Shown: in pieces, positions 9,298 through 17,905 of the stretch | Position numbering within the stretch: the first letter of the stretch is position 1 | How the letters are laid out: each line of letters begins with the position of its first letter | From: Sulfitobacter indolifex | GTDB lineage: Bacteria > Pseudomonadota > Alphaproteobacteria > Rhodobacterales > Rhodobacteraceae | DNA length: 64,000 nt | Direction: 5' to 3' | NCBI RefSeq assembly: GCF_022788655.1 | Contig: NZ_CP084951.1 | Coordinates: 744,001-808,000, forward strand | The notes under the pieces: generated by a model | What the model was told of the DNA's origin: nothing | The model's database searches: none | What the model saw: only the letters and a program-made list of their open reading frames with translations | Position numbers and translations under genes: made by a program

Positions 9298-9335
9298 CTA
9301 TGCTCTCCGGGTGGTCTTTTTATGGGTGTTAATAA

Positions 9336-9737
9336 TTATTCGGCGGCGCGGCGCGGTTGGTTCATGGAGGCGATCATCTTTTCCCCCCATTTTAACTGGT
9401 CTTTGAGGTCGTCGATGGCCTCGTTCAGCTCTTCGCGGCGCAATTCTAGATCGGCCAATCGGGCGCGGGCCACGTCATAAGCGGCGGCGATTTGAGTCTG
9501 CTGTTGGTCGCCCATGTGGTATAGGTCGAGCAACTGGCGAATTTCTTCGAGGCTGAACCCAAAACGTTTGCCGCGCAGGATCAGCTTGAGCCGGGCGCGA
9601 TCGCTTTTGGTGAACAGCCGTTTCTGACCTTCCCGCAGCGGGAAGAGCAACTCTTTCGCCTCATAGAAGCGCAGGGTGCGGGGGGTCACTTCAAAGGCGT
9701 CGCACATCTGGCGAATGGTCAGCGTGTCGGCGGTCAT
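9336..9737 (-). CDS. MerR-family regulator of the LiuR type
   Basis: 133 residues. Winged-helix MerR domain at the N-terminus: TIRQMCDAFEVTPRTLRFYE, then RARLKLILRGKRFGFSLEEI, a stretch typical of LiuR-like MerR proteins that control branched-chain amino-acid and fatty-acid degradation in proteobacteria. A coiled-coil dimerisation helix follows; no Cys metal-binding loop is seen. The ATG at 9737 follows GGAG; an in-frame TTG 15 bases earlier is less likely. It heads the minus-strand acyl-CoA dehydrogenase genes, so control of those genes is the simplest inference. Confidence 0.85.
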   Translation of the reverse strand: MTADTLTIRQMCDAFEVTPRTLRFYEAKELLFPLREGQKRLFTKSDRARLKLILRGKRFGFSLEEIRQLLDLYHMGDQQQTQIAAAYDVARARLADLELRREELNEAIDDLKDQLKWGEKMIASMNQPRRAAE

Positions 9738-9802
9738 CTCATCACTCTCCAATGGTCGTTTCAGGACTTTAGGTGGGGACTGGCGTTTCTGTTACAACGG
9801 AA

Positions 9803-9834
9803 GCTGACGTTGACGTAAGCGATACGTTGCGTCA
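9803..9834. promoter_or_regulatory. Candidate operator of the LiuR-type regulator
   Basis: The region between the merR gene and the divergent luxR-type gene holds TGACGTTGACGTAAGC followed by GATACGTTGCGTCA, an ACGT-rich, partly symmetric block. LiuR-type MerR proteins are known to recognise ACGT-containing palindromes, so this is a plausible autoregulatory site. Only the sequence resemblance is seen. Confidence 0.4.
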
Positions 9835-9926
9835 CTTTGTGCGCGAGGGAACGACCGTTTGGTTTGACATGCGCTGCGGGGGCGGGCTGTCCGCTCCACG
9901 GCGCTGGGCATCGGAGTGGACGGGAG

Positions 9927-10688
9927 ATGATCGACCTCAATCAACATAGTCCCAAAACGCTGGATGAGCTGGTTCAGTGTTGTCAGGACGCTATGACCGC
10001 AGCGAGCCTATTGGCTTGTGGGCTGGCCTATTATCAACCGCATGGGATCGATTTGGTGAGCTATCATGGCGATAGCACAGGCGCGCCGGCAATCCTCTAT
10101 CGGTATGAGGCGACGGGTGCGGAGACGCCCCGGTGGCATTCGCGGTTCTTGGACGTAGAGACGCTACGCGAAAGCCCTGTCGAAGCCATAGCCCGACAGC
10201 AGGTTCTGCCAGTCTATTGGTCAGCCGTGTCCAAAGAAGCCCGCCTTACCCGCGCTGAGCGTGCATATATGGACAGGCTGCTGGGGCGGTATCCAAATGA
10301 CGGCATTTCCCTAAAGGTCCACGGCCCTGGCGGAGATTCTGCCGTCGTGGGGTTGGGATTTGCGGCGAAACAGGCGCGTTTGTCATCAATTGCGCTCTAT
10401 AAACTTCTTTGTGCCGCCCAGATTGCGCACCTGCGGTATTGCGCTTTGGCCGAGAGCCAATCGCCCCGTGATTTTGGCCTCTCTCCGCGTGAAGTTGAGG
10501 TGTTGGAGTGGATTGCTACCGGCAAAAGCAACGGTGTCATCGCTGAAATACTTGGGATTTCGCCGCATACGGTGGATACGATCGTGCGCCGAATTTTTGC
10601 CAAGCTCGACGTGAACGATCGTACCACCGCAGCCATTCGGGGGCTGGGGGCAGGACTGCTGCGCCGTCCAAAAGACAATGCGCCGTAA
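9927..10688 (+). CDS. LuxR-family regulator with autoinducer-binding-like domain
   Basis: 253 residues. The C-terminal third is a LuxR helix-turn-helix: LSPREVEVLEWIATGKSNGV, then AEILGISPHTVDTIVRRIFA. The N-terminal 170 residues resemble the autoinducer-binding fold (RWHSRFLDVETLRESPVEAI followed by PVYWSAV, like the DPV...W pattern of LuxR proteins), though weakly. No luxI-type synthase is present in the window, so it would be a LuxR solo. The ATG at 9927 is preferred over a frame extending to 9837, whose N-terminus looks non-coding and is Gly/Cys/Arg-rich. Divergent from the MerR gene and followed by a small gene. Confidence 0.75.
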   Translation: MIDLNQHSPKTLDELVQCCQDAMTAASLLACGLAYYQPHGIDLVSYHGDSTGAPAILYRYEATGAETPRWHSRFLDVETLRESPVEAIARQQVLPVYWSAVSKEARLTRAERAYMDRLLGRYPNDGISLKVHGPGGDSAVVGLGFAAKQARLSSIALYKLLCAAQIAHLRYCALAESQSPRDFGLSPREVEVLEWIATGKSNGVIAEILGISPHTVDTIVRRIFAKLDVNDRTTAAIRGLGAGLLRRPKDNAP

Positions 10689-10755
10689 CGGGTACCATAA
10701 TAGCATGCTGTGCTGTCGCGTGACTGCGTGACATGACCCCGGCGGGGGCGCTCTG

Positions 10756-10776
10756 TAGGTCAGGGAACTTGACCTA
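10756..10776. promoter_or_regulatory. Perfect 7-bp dyad upstream of a small gene
   Basis: TAGGTCA (10756-10762) and TGACCTA (10770-10776) are perfect inverted arms around a 7-base spacer. The dyad ends 14 bases before the ATG at 10791, overlapping where a promoter or leader would be. It could be an operator, perhaps for the adjacent LuxR-type protein, or a small hairpin in the leader. Confidence 0.45.
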
Positions 10777-10790
10777 GAAAGGCGTGAGGT

Positions 10791-11021
10791 ATGTCGGACG
10801 AAAACGAGAAGACAGGCACAGGTAACGGGACTGGAAACGGTTCTGACCAAAAGACGCGCCAACGTGTGGTCACGGACCTCAAAGCCGCGTCGGAGATCAT
10901 TGAGAATAGCGCCTTTGATCTGGCCGGAGCCGCAAACCCAGATACGGTGTCTGACCTCATTCGTATTGCCGCTGATTTGCAAATGCTCATCAGGCAACTG
11001 TCTCAGCGCAGCAGTCACTGA
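10791..11021 (+). CDS. Hypothetical 76-residue protein
   Basis: The N-terminus is polar and Gly/Asn/Thr-rich (MSDENEKTGTGNGTGNGSDQ); the rest is likely two helices, VVTDLKAASEIIENSAFDLA and TVSDLIRIAADLQMLIRQLS. No signal peptide, membrane segment or known family. GAGG stands just upstream of the ATG. It follows the LuxR-type gene by about 100 bases that contain a perfect dyad, so it may be a target of that regulator. The coding case is moderate: sensible composition and a ribosome site. Confidence 0.6.
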   Translation: MSDENEKTGTGNGTGNGSDQKTRQRVVTDLKAASEIIENSAFDLAGAANPDTVSDLIRIAADLQMLIRQLSQRSSH

Positions 11022-11042
11022 ACTCTCGCAGGAGGGCGGGGG

Positions 11043-11423
11043 TTAGCCTTGGCCCGATCCGATTGCTGCGGCGGTGTCATCACGCAGCTTTTGCAATTCT
11101 GCCATCGCTTCGTCCAACTGACGGCGTTGCTCGGCCAATTCTGACAGTTGTCCATCCGCCATAGTCACCCACGCGCGCATCTGTGCCTCTGTGCCCTCTT
11201 TTTCGTAGATCAACAGCCACTGGCGGATGTCTTCCAGCGCAAAGCCAAACTTGCGGCCGCGTAGGATCAGCTTCATCCGCGCGCGTTCGCGCGGGCCATA
11301 GAAACGAGAGCGCCCTTCGCGGTGCGGCTGTAGCAATTCGATATATTCGTAATAGCGCAAGGTGCGTGGCGTCACGTCGAATGCGGCGCACATCTCTTTG
11401 AATGTCAGGCGTTCATCGTCCAA
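11043..11423 (-). CDS. MerR-family regulator
   Basis: 126 residues, paralogous to the MerR protein at 9336-9737: LTFKEMCAAFDVTPRTLRYYE, then RARMKLILRGRKFGFALEDI, followed by a coiled-coil helix with LSELAEQRRQLDEAMAELQK. The start is TTG at 11423, placed after GGGGG; no in-frame ATG fits the domain. It is divergent from a pair of PaaI-type thioesterase genes and a MATE exporter gene, whose control is the likely role. No effector pocket residues can be named. Confidence 0.8.
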   Translation of the reverse strand: MDDERLTFKEMCAAFDVTPRTLRYYEYIELLQPHREGRSRFYGPRERARMKLILRGRKFGFALEDIRQWLLIYEKEGTEAQMRAWVTMADGQLSELAEQRRQLDEAMAELQKLRDDTAAAIGSGQG

Positions 11424-11541
11424 AGTGTTTTCCCCCTTCAGGCAAACTATTGTCAGCCGCGGGGATGCGCAACAGGTGGTCTTGCCCTTTCGCTATCCCC
11501 CCGTGATAAAGGTCGAAATCAGATACACGAGGTCGAGCCGC

Positions 11542-11964
11542 ATGTCGGACAAGTTGAAGATGGCACGACAGTTCATTCAAGCGTTGCCCCATTCTATGGC
11601 GCTTGGGATGGAGCTGCAGGAGCTGGGTGACGGCTCTGCCGAGATCACGATGCCCTATGATGAAAAACTCATCGGCGACCCGAAGACTGGCGTGATCAGC
11701 GGTGGGGCGGTCTCGGCCTTGATGGACACCTGTTGTGGGGCGGCAGTGATGAGCCATCCCAGCAATCCCGCCGCGACTGCGACGATGGATTTGCGCATTG
11801 AATACCTGCGCGCGGCAAAGCCCGGGCAGACGATCACGACCCGCGCGACCTGCTATCACGTCACCCGCTCGGTCGCCTTTGTGCGCGCCACGGCGACTGA
11901 TGAAGATGCCGAAAACCTTGTCGCCACGGCCACCGGAACCTTCACCGTGGAGGGCCACAAATGA
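11542..11964 (+). CDS. PaaI-family thioesterase (hotdog fold)
   Basis: 140 residues. Hotdog signature GVISGGAVSALMDTCCGAAVM, with the catalytic acidic residue in the LMDT region, followed by ATMDLRIEYLRAAKPGQTI. Predicted acyl- or aryl-CoA thioesterase. The ATG at 11542 starts the conserved part; a frame extending to 11362 would run through the divergent promoter region. Its stop overlaps the ATG of a second hotdog gene by four bases (ATGA), so the two are translationally coupled. Substrate unknown. Confidence 0.82.
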   Translation: MSDKLKMARQFIQALPHSMALGMELQELGDGSAEITMPYDEKLIGDPKTGVISGGAVSALMDTCCGAAVMSHPSNPAATATMDLRIEYLRAAKPGQTITTRATCYHVTRSVAFVRATATDEDAENLVATATGTFTVEGHK

Positions 11965-12473
11965 CCAAACACCGCAAGCCAGAGCCAGTACAGGTCGTCA
12001 AACAGCGCCGCGACGGGGTGCTGCGCGCCATGGTCGAAGGCGTGCCCTATATCCGCTTTCTTGGTATCGAGTTTGAGCGCCGGGGCGATGAGCTGACTGG
12101 GGTCATGCCCTTTTCCGAGCAGTTGATCGGCAACCCTATCTTGCCCGCCCTGCATGGCGGGGCGACGGCAGCTTTCCTTGAGGTCACGGCGATCATCACG
12201 CTGAGCTGGGGGTTGATCTGGGAAGACATGGAAAGCGGCGCGCTTGATCTGGATAATCTGGACAGTGACCACCTGCCACGGCTGCCAAAGACGATTGATT
12301 TCACAGTGGACTATCTGCGCACCGGTCTGCCGCGCGACGCTTATGCGCGGGCGCGGATTAACCGCTCGGGCCGGCGCTATGCCTCGGTTCATGTTGAGGC
12401 GTGGCAGGACAACCGCAGCCGTATATTTGCACAGGCCACCGGCCATTTCCTAATGCCGCAACGGCGTGGCTGA
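11961..12473 (+). CDS. PaaI-family thioesterase, second of a coupled pair
   Basis: 170 residues. Hotdog core PALHGGATAAFLEVTAIITL and TIDFTVDYLRTGLPRDAYAR. It differs from its neighbour by about 25 extra N-terminal residues and an insertion with many acidic residues (WEDMESGALDLDNLDSDHL). In the position where the first protein has LMDT this one has FLEV, so the acidic residue is Glu. Adjacent coupled hotdog genes can encode a heteromeric enzyme, but separate homomers are equally possible. Overlaps the MATE gene by eight bases. Confidence 0.8.
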   Translation: MTKHRKPEPVQVVKQRRDGVLRAMVEGVPYIRFLGIEFERRGDELTGVMPFSEQLIGNPILPALHGGATAAFLEVTAIITLSWGLIWEDMESGALDLDNLDSDHLPRLPKTIDFTVDYLRTGLPRDAYARARINRSGRRYASVHVEAWQDNRSRIFAQATGHFLMPQRRG

Positions 12474-13848
12474 GGCCGGCGCAGAGGCCGAGCCGCTCAC
12501 CGACGCTGAAGTGCGCGCGGTTGAGCGTGGCACACTGGCCGCGCGTGATGTGGTGACCCATCGCCGGGTGCTGAAGATTGCCCTGCCCATCGTGATTTCT
12601 AACGCCACCGTGCCGATCCTCGGCGCGGTTGATACGGGCGTGGTGGGGCAGCTGGGCGCAGCGGCCCCGATTGGCGCGGTGGGGCTAGGGGCGATTATCC
12701 TCTCGGCGCTGTACTGGATTTTCGGCTTCTTGCGCATGGGCACTGTCGGGCTGACTGCTCAGGCGGCGGGCAATGGCGATGACGGGGAAGTCGCGGCTCT
12801 GCTGACGCGCGGTCTGCTGATCGGCGCGGGTGCGGGGCTCGTGCTCATGGCATTACAATTGCCGCTCTTCTGGGCCTCCTTTCAGGTCGCCCCGGCCTCT
12901 GCCGAAGTTGAAGGGCTGGCGCGGCAGTATATGGCGATCCGCATCTGGTCTGCGCCCGCCGCCATTTCGATCTATGCGATCACCGGCTGGCTGATTGCCC
13001 AAGAACGCAGCCGCGCGGTGCTGGTGTTGCAGGTCTGGATGAACGGGCTGAACATCCTGCTTGATCTGTGGTTTGTGCTGGGCCTCGGCTGGGGTGTCGA
13101 AGGCGTCGCAATTGCTACCTTCCTTGCGGAATGGAGCGGGGCGGCATTAGGGCTGTGGTTCTGCCGCGCGGCCTTTGCCGGGGTGGCCTGGCGCGACTGG
13201 GTGCAGGTCTTTGACGGGCCGCGCTGGAAACGGATGATGCAGGTGAACACTGACATCCTGATCCGCTCGCTGCTGTTGCAGGCGATCTTTGTCTCGTTCC
13301 TTTTCATGGGGTCGGGCTTGGGCGATGTGACGCTAGCCGCCAATCAGGTGCTGCTGCAATTCCTGATGATCACCGCTTACGGCCTTGATGGTTTCGCCTT
13401 TGCCGCCGAAGCGATCGTAGGCCGGGCGTTTGGTGCGGGCCAGCGCGAAGTGCTGCGGCGCGGGGCGCTACTGACCTCGGGCTGGGCGCTGTTGGTGAGT
13501 GCTGTGATGGCCGTGGCCTTTGCGGTTGGCGGTGGCCTAATCATCGACTTGATGGCCAAAGCGTCCGACGTGCAGGACCTCGCGCGGGTCTATTTGCCCT
13601 ATATGGTTGCGGCTCCGCTGCTGGGCTGTGCGGCCTTCATGCTCGATGGGATCTTCATCGGCGCCACCCGCTCGCGCGATATGCGCAACATGATGCTGGT
13701 GTCGTTCTTGATCTATGTCGCCGTAGCGTTGCTGTTGGTGCCGACTCTGGGCAACCACGGGCTGTGGATTTCGCTGCTGGTGTCCTTCGTGGTGCGGGGC
13801 GTCACATTGGGGCTGCGCTATCCGGCGTTGGAGCGCGCGGCGGGTTAG
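12466..13848 (+). CDS. MATE-family efflux transporter
   Basis: 460 residues with about twelve hydrophobic helices. The N-terminal KIALPIVISNATVPILGAVD and the repeat-like second half from about residue 245 fit the DinF branch of MATE antiporters, which export drugs or metabolites with Na+ or H+. The GTG start at 12466 overlaps the preceding thioesterase stop, giving a three-gene unit of two thioesterases and an exporter. This suggests release and export of an organic acid, an inference from order alone. The stop overlaps the convergent arsC-like gene by four bases. Confidence 0.88.
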   Translation: MAEAGAEAEPLTDAEVRAVERGTLAARDVVTHRRVLKIALPIVISNATVPILGAVDTGVVGQLGAAAPIGAVGLGAIILSALYWIFGFLRMGTVGLTAQAAGNGDDGEVAALLTRGLLIGAGAGLVLMALQLPLFWASFQVAPASAEVEGLARQYMAIRIWSAPAAISIYAITGWLIAQERSRAVLVLQVWMNGLNILLDLWFVLGLGWGVEGVAIATFLAEWSGAALGLWFCRAAFAGVAWRDWVQVFDGPRWKRMMQVNTDILIRSLLLQAIFVSFLFMGSGLGDVTLAANQVLLQFLMITAYGLDGFAFAAEAIVGRAFGAGQREVLRRGALLTSGWALLVSAVMAVAFAVGGGLIIDLMAKASDVQDLARVYLPYMVAAPLLGCAAFMLDGIFIGATRSRDMRNMMLVSFLIYVAVALLLVPTLGNHGLWISLLVSFVVRGVTLGLRYPALERAAG

Positions 13849-14186
13849 AGCAGCACCCGTACCGCTTCGGGCGGGCGGCCAATCACGGCGCGACCTTGGG
13901 CAAAGGCGATGGGGCGTTCGATCAGGATCGGATGGGCGGCCATCGCATTAAGCAACATATCATCAGAGCTGTCCTTGGTCAGGTTCAACTCTTTAAAGAC
14001 CTTTTCGCCCGTCCGGAGCATCTCGATAGCGCGCAGGCCGAGAGTGTCGCGGGCGGCCACGATCTCATCCCGTGTCGGCGCGTCTTCGAGATAGCGGCGG
14101 ACGGTCACGGGCGCTCCGGCTTCTTCAATCAACGCCAAGGTCTGGCGGGACTTTGAGCAGCGCGGGTTGTGCCACAGGGTGATCAT
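13845..14186 (-). CDS. arsC: ArsC-family protein (arsenate reductase-like)
   Basis: 113 residues with the glutaredoxin-like ArsC fold. HNPRCSKSR gives the H-X3-C-X3-R active-site pattern of glutathione/glutaredoxin-linked arsenate reductases; [20 protein letters not shown] and ILIERPIAF are typical family segments, and the C-terminal GRPPEAV carries the Arg motif. The ATG overlaps the pyrD stop (ATGA). No arsR or arsB gene is near, so it may be a housekeeping member of the family rather than part of an arsenic operon. Confidence 0.85.
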   Translation of the reverse strand: MITLWHNPRCSKSRQTLALIEEAGAPVTVRRYLEDAPTRDEIVAARDTLGLRAIEMLRTGEKVFKELNLTKDSSDDMLLNAMAAHPILIERPIAFAQGRAVIGRPPEAVRVLL

Positions 14187-15226
14187 AGCCAGTCCTCACG
14201 CTTGCTGCCCACAGCTTCGGCCACAGTGGCAAAGCCATCGCGGGCGAGCAGCGTCTCCAGCCCGGAGGTAATCTCACGCACCAGTCCAAGGCCGCCAAAC
14301 ACCAGCGCCGTATAGAGTTGCAGCGCCGAGGCACCTGCGCAGATCTTGGCATAGGCGGTTTCGGCGTCTGATACGCCACCGACGCCAATCAGCGGGATGT
14401 CGGTCAGCCCGGCGAGCCGTGCCAGAACGCGGGTCGAGCGCTCAAACAGCGGTGCGCCGGAAAGGCCACCGGCCTCGCTCGCGTGGGCGCTGGCAAGGCC
14501 GGTCCGGTCGAGTGTCGTATTGGTCGCGATAATGGCAGCGACGCCCGAATTTTGGGCGACCTCGGCCACGTCCTCAATCTCTGCCGGGCTGAGATCGGGG
14601 GCGATTTTCAGAAACACGGGCGTCGCACCGCGCACCTCCATCACCCCTTCGAGCAGGGCCGACAGCGCCGCTTTGCCCTGAAGGTCGCGCAGCTTCTCGG
14701 TATTGGGAGAGGAGACGTTCACCGTTGCGAAATCGACGTGATTGCGCGCGGCGGTCATCACGCGGGCGAAGTCGGCGGCGCGGTCGGGGCTGGTCTTGTT
14801 CGCGCCAAGGTTCAGCCCCACCGGAACGCCAGCACCGCGCCGCGAAAGCCGCGCGCAGATCGCCTCCATCCCGTCGTTGTTAAAGCCAAAACGGTTGATC
14901 GCCGCGCGGTCTTCGGTCAGGCGAAACAGACGCGGACGTGGGTTGCCGGGTTGGGGCAGGGGCGTGGCAGCCCCCACTTCGATAAAGCCAAATCCAGCCC
15001 GGCTGAGCGGAGCCACGGCGGTCGCGTTTTTGTCAAAGCCCGCCGCCAGCCCGACGGGGTTCGGCAGATCAAGCCCGGCGATCGTTGTGTGCAAACGTGC
15101 AGAGGTCTGAGGGCCGGGGGACGGGGCCAGACCCGACCGCAAGGCCCGGATCGCCAAACCATGGGCCGCTTCAGGATCAACCCGGTGCAGCGCGCTGAGG
15201 CCCATTTTTTCGATCAGCGGCATCAT
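14183..15226 (-). CDS. pyrD: Dihydroorotate dehydrogenase (quinone)
   Basis: 347 residues, class 2, membrane-associated: oxidises dihydroorotate with quinone in pyrimidine synthesis. Motifs: [20 protein letters not shown] near the FMN site, [37 protein letters not shown] with the catalytic Ser region, and [20 protein letters not shown] binding FMN phosphate. The N-terminal amphipathic extension [20 protein letters not shown] marks class 2. Two ATGs lie at 15226 and 15223; the first overlaps the DUF952 stop. Forms a coupled run DUF952-pyrD-arsC. Confidence 0.95.
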   Translation of the reverse strand: MMPLIEKMGLSALHRVDPEAAHGLAIRALRSGLAPSPGPQTSARLHTTIAGLDLPNPVGLAAGFDKNATAVAPLSRAGFGFIEVGAATPLPQPGNPRPRLFRLTEDRAAINRFGFNNDGMEAICARLSRRGAGVPVGLNLGANKTSPDRAADFARVMTAARNHVDFATVNVSSPNTEKLRDLQGKAALSALLEGVMEVRGATPVFLKIAPDLSPAEIEDVAEVAQNSGVAAIIATNTTLDRTGLASAHASEAGGLSGAPLFERSTRVLARLAGLTDIPLIGVGGVSDAETAYAKICAGASALQLYTALVFGGLGLVREITSGLETLLARDGFATVAEAVGSKREDWL

Positions 15227-15573
15227 GCGCTTGCTTCGCCTAGTCCGGCGGGGAATTCATGCGCGCCCTCCACCAAGGGCAAGGGCTGTGCCCAGACCAC
15301 ATCGCCCAGTTTAAGCTGGCGGTAGAGATGCGGAAACAACGCGCCCCCGCGCGAGGGCTCCCATTTCAGCGCATCGCCCAGCGTCTCGGCCTCAATGGCG
15401 AGCAGAAACAGGCCATCGACCCCGGCGAAATGTTTGGCAGCAGTCTCTTCAGCCTGTTCGGCGGTTGAGAAATGCACATAGCCGTCGGTTACATCAATCG
15501 GCGCCCCATCGGTGGCCCCATCTTTGCGCAGCGCCGCCCATTCGTCGGCGCGGAATATCTTAAAAATCAGCAT
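15223..15573 (-). CDS. DUF952 family protein
   Basis: 116 residues. [20 protein letters not shown], then [20 protein letters not shown] and the C-terminal [14 protein letters not shown] match the DUF952 pattern, a small soluble family of unknown function related to ADP-ribosyltransferase-like folds. Its stop overlaps the pyrD start by four bases, so it is the first gene of that unit. In alphaproteobacteria DUF952 genes are often found directly before pyrD, which makes the call firmer but does not tell the function. Confidence 0.85.
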   Translation of the reverse strand: MLIFKIFRADEWAALRKDGATDGAPIDVTDGYVHFSTAEQAEETAAKHFAGVDGLFLLAIEAETLGDALKWEPSRGGALFPHLYRQLKLGDVVWAQPLPLVEGAHEFPAGLGEASA

Positions 15574-15702
15574 AACTTCTGATGCCCGCCGGGCGGGGCG
15601 GGGTCAAGACCTGTGGCTGACCATAGGGCAGGCGATATGACCTTTGACACAGGCCGAACCGCGCGCCACGATACCGGCATAACAACCAACAGGGGAACTA
15701 TC

Positions 15703-17259
15703 ATGAAACGATTCCTGACTGCGACCGCAGCACTGGCGCTGACCAGTGGCATGGCGGCGGCTGAGTATAATCTCACCATTTTGCACACCAATGATTTTCA
15801 CGCGCGGTTTGAGCCGATCAGCAAATACGACGGTCCCTGCGGTGCCGAAGACAACACAGCGGGTGAATGTTTCGGAGGATCTGGCCGTTTGATGACCGCG
15901 ATCACCGAGGCGCGCGAGCGTGCAGGCAACAGCATCCTTGTGGATGGCGGCGACCAGTTTCAGGGCACGTTGTTCTACACCCAGTACAAGGGCGCATTGG
16001 CCGCCGAGATGATGAACCAGATGGGCTATGATGCGATGACCGTGGGCAACCACGAATTTGACGATGGCCCCGAAGTGCTGCGCGGCTTTATGGACGCCTT
16101 GGAATTCCCGGTGCTTATGTCCAATGCCGATGTCTCTGGCGAGCCGCTGCTGGCCGACAAGCTGGCCAAATCGACCGTGATCGAAAAGGGGGGCGAACAG
16201 ATCGGCTTGATCGGCCTGACGCCGCAAGACACGCATGAGCTGGCCAGCCCAGGCGACAATATCACCTTCTCTGACCCGGTAGCCGCCGTGCAGGGTGAGG
16301 TCGATCTGCTGATTGCTAGGGGTGTGAACAAAATCATCGTGCTCAGCCACTCAGGCTATGGCGTTGACCAGAAGGTGGCGGCGGAAACCACCGGGGTCGA
16401 TGTGATCGTGGGCGGCCACACCAACACGCTGCTCAGCAACACGAACGAGCGTGCTGAAGGGCCGTACCCGACGATGGTGGGCGAAACTGCAATCGTGCAG
16501 GCCTATGCCTTTGGCAAATTCCTTGGCGAGTTGAATGTGACCTTTGACGATGAGGGCAACATCACCAAGGCCGAGGGCGAGCCGCTGATCATGGACGCGG
16601 CCGTGACCGAGGATCAGCCCACCGTCGACCGTATCGCCGAAGCCGCCAAGCCGCTCGAGGAAATCCGCAACCGGGTGGTGGCCGATACAGCCGAGGCAAT
16701 CGACGGGGAGCGCGGCAGCTGTCGCGCGCAGGAATGCTCAATGGGCAACCTTGTGGCCGACGCGATGCTTGACCGGGTGAAGGATCAGGGCATCGACGTG
16801 GCGATTGCCAACTCGGGCGGGCTGCGTGCCTCCATCGACGCGGGCGAGGTGACGATGGGCGAAGTGCTCACCGTGCTGCCGTTCCAGAACACGCTGTCGA
16901 TCTTCCAAGTCACCGGCGCACAACTGGTTGAGGCGCTGGAGAACGGTGTGAGCCAGCATGAAGAAGGCGCAGGGCGTTTCCCGCAAGTGGCGGGCATGTC
17001 CTTTGCCTTTGATCCTAAGGCCGAAGCTGGCAGCCGGATCAGCGATGTGATGATTGCTGGTGCGCCGATTGACCTTGAGAAAACCTATGGTGCCGTCTCG
17101 AACAACTACGTTCGCAACGGTGGCGATGGCTATGCGATGTTTAAAGACGCCGCCAATGCCTATGACTACGGCCCAGATTTGGCGGATGTCACGGCGGAGT
17201 ATTTGGCCAAGGACGGGACATATAAGCCCTATACCGATGGTCGGATCACTATGAAGTAA
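15703..17259 (+). CDS. Secreted 5'-nucleotidase / cyclic phosphodiesterase family protein
   Basis: 518 residues. N-terminal signal peptide MKRFLTATAALALTSGMAAA, then a metallophosphatase domain with ILHTNDFHARF, DGGDQFQGTLF, TVGNHEFDDG and GGHTNTLL supplying the two-metal ligands. The C-terminal nucleotidase domain has IANSGGLRASIDAG and LPFQNTLSIFQVTGAQL. This fits periplasmic UshA-type enzymes that dephosphorylate nucleotides for phosphate or nucleoside uptake. The start at 15703 is chosen for the signal peptide; a frame back to 15613 adds unlikely sequence. Single gene followed by a terminator. Confidence 0.92.
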   Translation: MKRFLTATAALALTSGMAAAEYNLTILHTNDFHARFEPISKYDGPCGAEDNTAGECFGGSGRLMTAITEARERAGNSILVDGGDQFQGTLFYTQYKGALAAEMMNQMGYDAMTVGNHEFDDGPEVLRGFMDALEFPVLMSNADVSGEPLLADKLAKSTVIEKGGEQIGLIGLTPQDTHELASPGDNITFSDPVAAVQGEVDLLIARGVNKIIVLSHSGYGVDQKVAAETTGVDVIVGGHTNTLLSNTNERAEGPYPTMVGETAIVQAYAFGKFLGELNVTFDDEGNITKAEGEPLIMDAAVTEDQPTVDRIAEAAKPLEEIRNRVVADTAEAIDGERGSCRAQECSMGNLVADAMLDRVKDQGIDVAIANSGGLRASIDAGEVTMGEVLTVLPFQNTLSIFQVTGAQLVEALENGVSQHEEGAGRFPQVAGMSFAFDPKAEAGSRISDVMIAGAPIDLEKTYGAVSNNYVRNGGDGYAMFKDAANAYDYGPDLADVTAEYLAKDGTYKPYTDGRITMK

Positions 17260-17283
17260 AACGGGGTCAAACCTGATTTTTGG

Positions 17284-17317
17284 GGGCGCGTCTGATTTCG
17301 GGCGCGCCCTTTTTTTA
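17284..17317 (+). terminator. Rho-independent terminator after the 5'-nucleotidase gene
   Basis: Stem GGGCGCG (17284-17290) with CGCGCCC (17303-17309), then a run of T. Confidence 0.85.
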
Positions 17318-17424
17318 TGCGTGGCTGGCGGCACTTGGCCCCTGTCTTCGATCTGCGGCGCGGGTCGCACTTGCACCTTTGCACCGGCAAGATACACAGG
17401 CGGCAGATAAATAGGAGACCACCA

Positions 17425-17838
17425 ATGCTCACCCCGTTCCACCTTGCCTACAACGTCCGTGACCTTGACCAAACCCGCGCCTTTTATGGCGATGTGCTGG
17501 GCTGTACTGAGGGCCGCTCGACCGAGACTTGGGTCGATTATTCCTTCTTTGGGCATCAGATTTCCATGCATCTGGGAGAGCCTTTCGCCACGCAGGCCAC
17601 CGGGAAAGTCGGCGAACACATGGTGCCGATGCCGCATCTGGGCGTGGTTTTGCAGATGGACGATTGGAAGGCGCTGGCAGAACGGCTGAAAGGCGCAAAG
17701 GTCGATTTCGTGATCGAGCCTTCGCTGCGGTTTGAGGGTGAGCCGGGTGAGCAAGCGACGATGTTCTTCCGCGACCCGTCGGGCAACCCGATTGAGGTCA
17801 AAGGTTTCGCGGATATGGAGCGTGTCTTTGCTCAGTAA
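17425..17838 (+). CDS. VOC (glyoxalase/dioxygenase) superfamily protein
   Basis: 137 residues. TPFHLAYNVRDLDQTRAFYG and the end DPSGNPIEVKGFADME are the two halves of a vicinal-oxygen-chelate fold; His in FHLAY, His in MPHLGVV and Glu in IEVK could be metal ligands. AGGAG precedes the ATG at 17425. Function could be a glyoxalase, a ring-cleaving dioxygenase or a resistance protein; nothing nearby decides. Ends at a strong bidirectional terminator shared with the next gene. Confidence 0.85.
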   Translation: MLTPFHLAYNVRDLDQTRAFYGDVLGCTEGRSTETWVDYSFFGHQISMHLGEPFATQATGKVGEHMVPMPHLGVVLQMDDWKALAERLKGAKVDFVIEPSLRFEGEPGEQATMFFRDPSGNPIEVKGFADMERVFAQ

Positions 17839-17857
17839 AACGGATCGCTAAAACGAC

Positions 17858-17883
17858 AAAGCCCCGCAGCATGGCGGGGCTTT
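17858..17883. terminator. Bidirectional terminator between convergent genes
   Basis: AAAGCCCCGC (17858-17867), 6-base loop, GCGGGGCTTT (17874-17883), with A/T tails on both sides. Confidence 0.85.
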
Positions 17884-17905
17884 GGTCTTGCGCGAGGCTG
17901 CCGCG

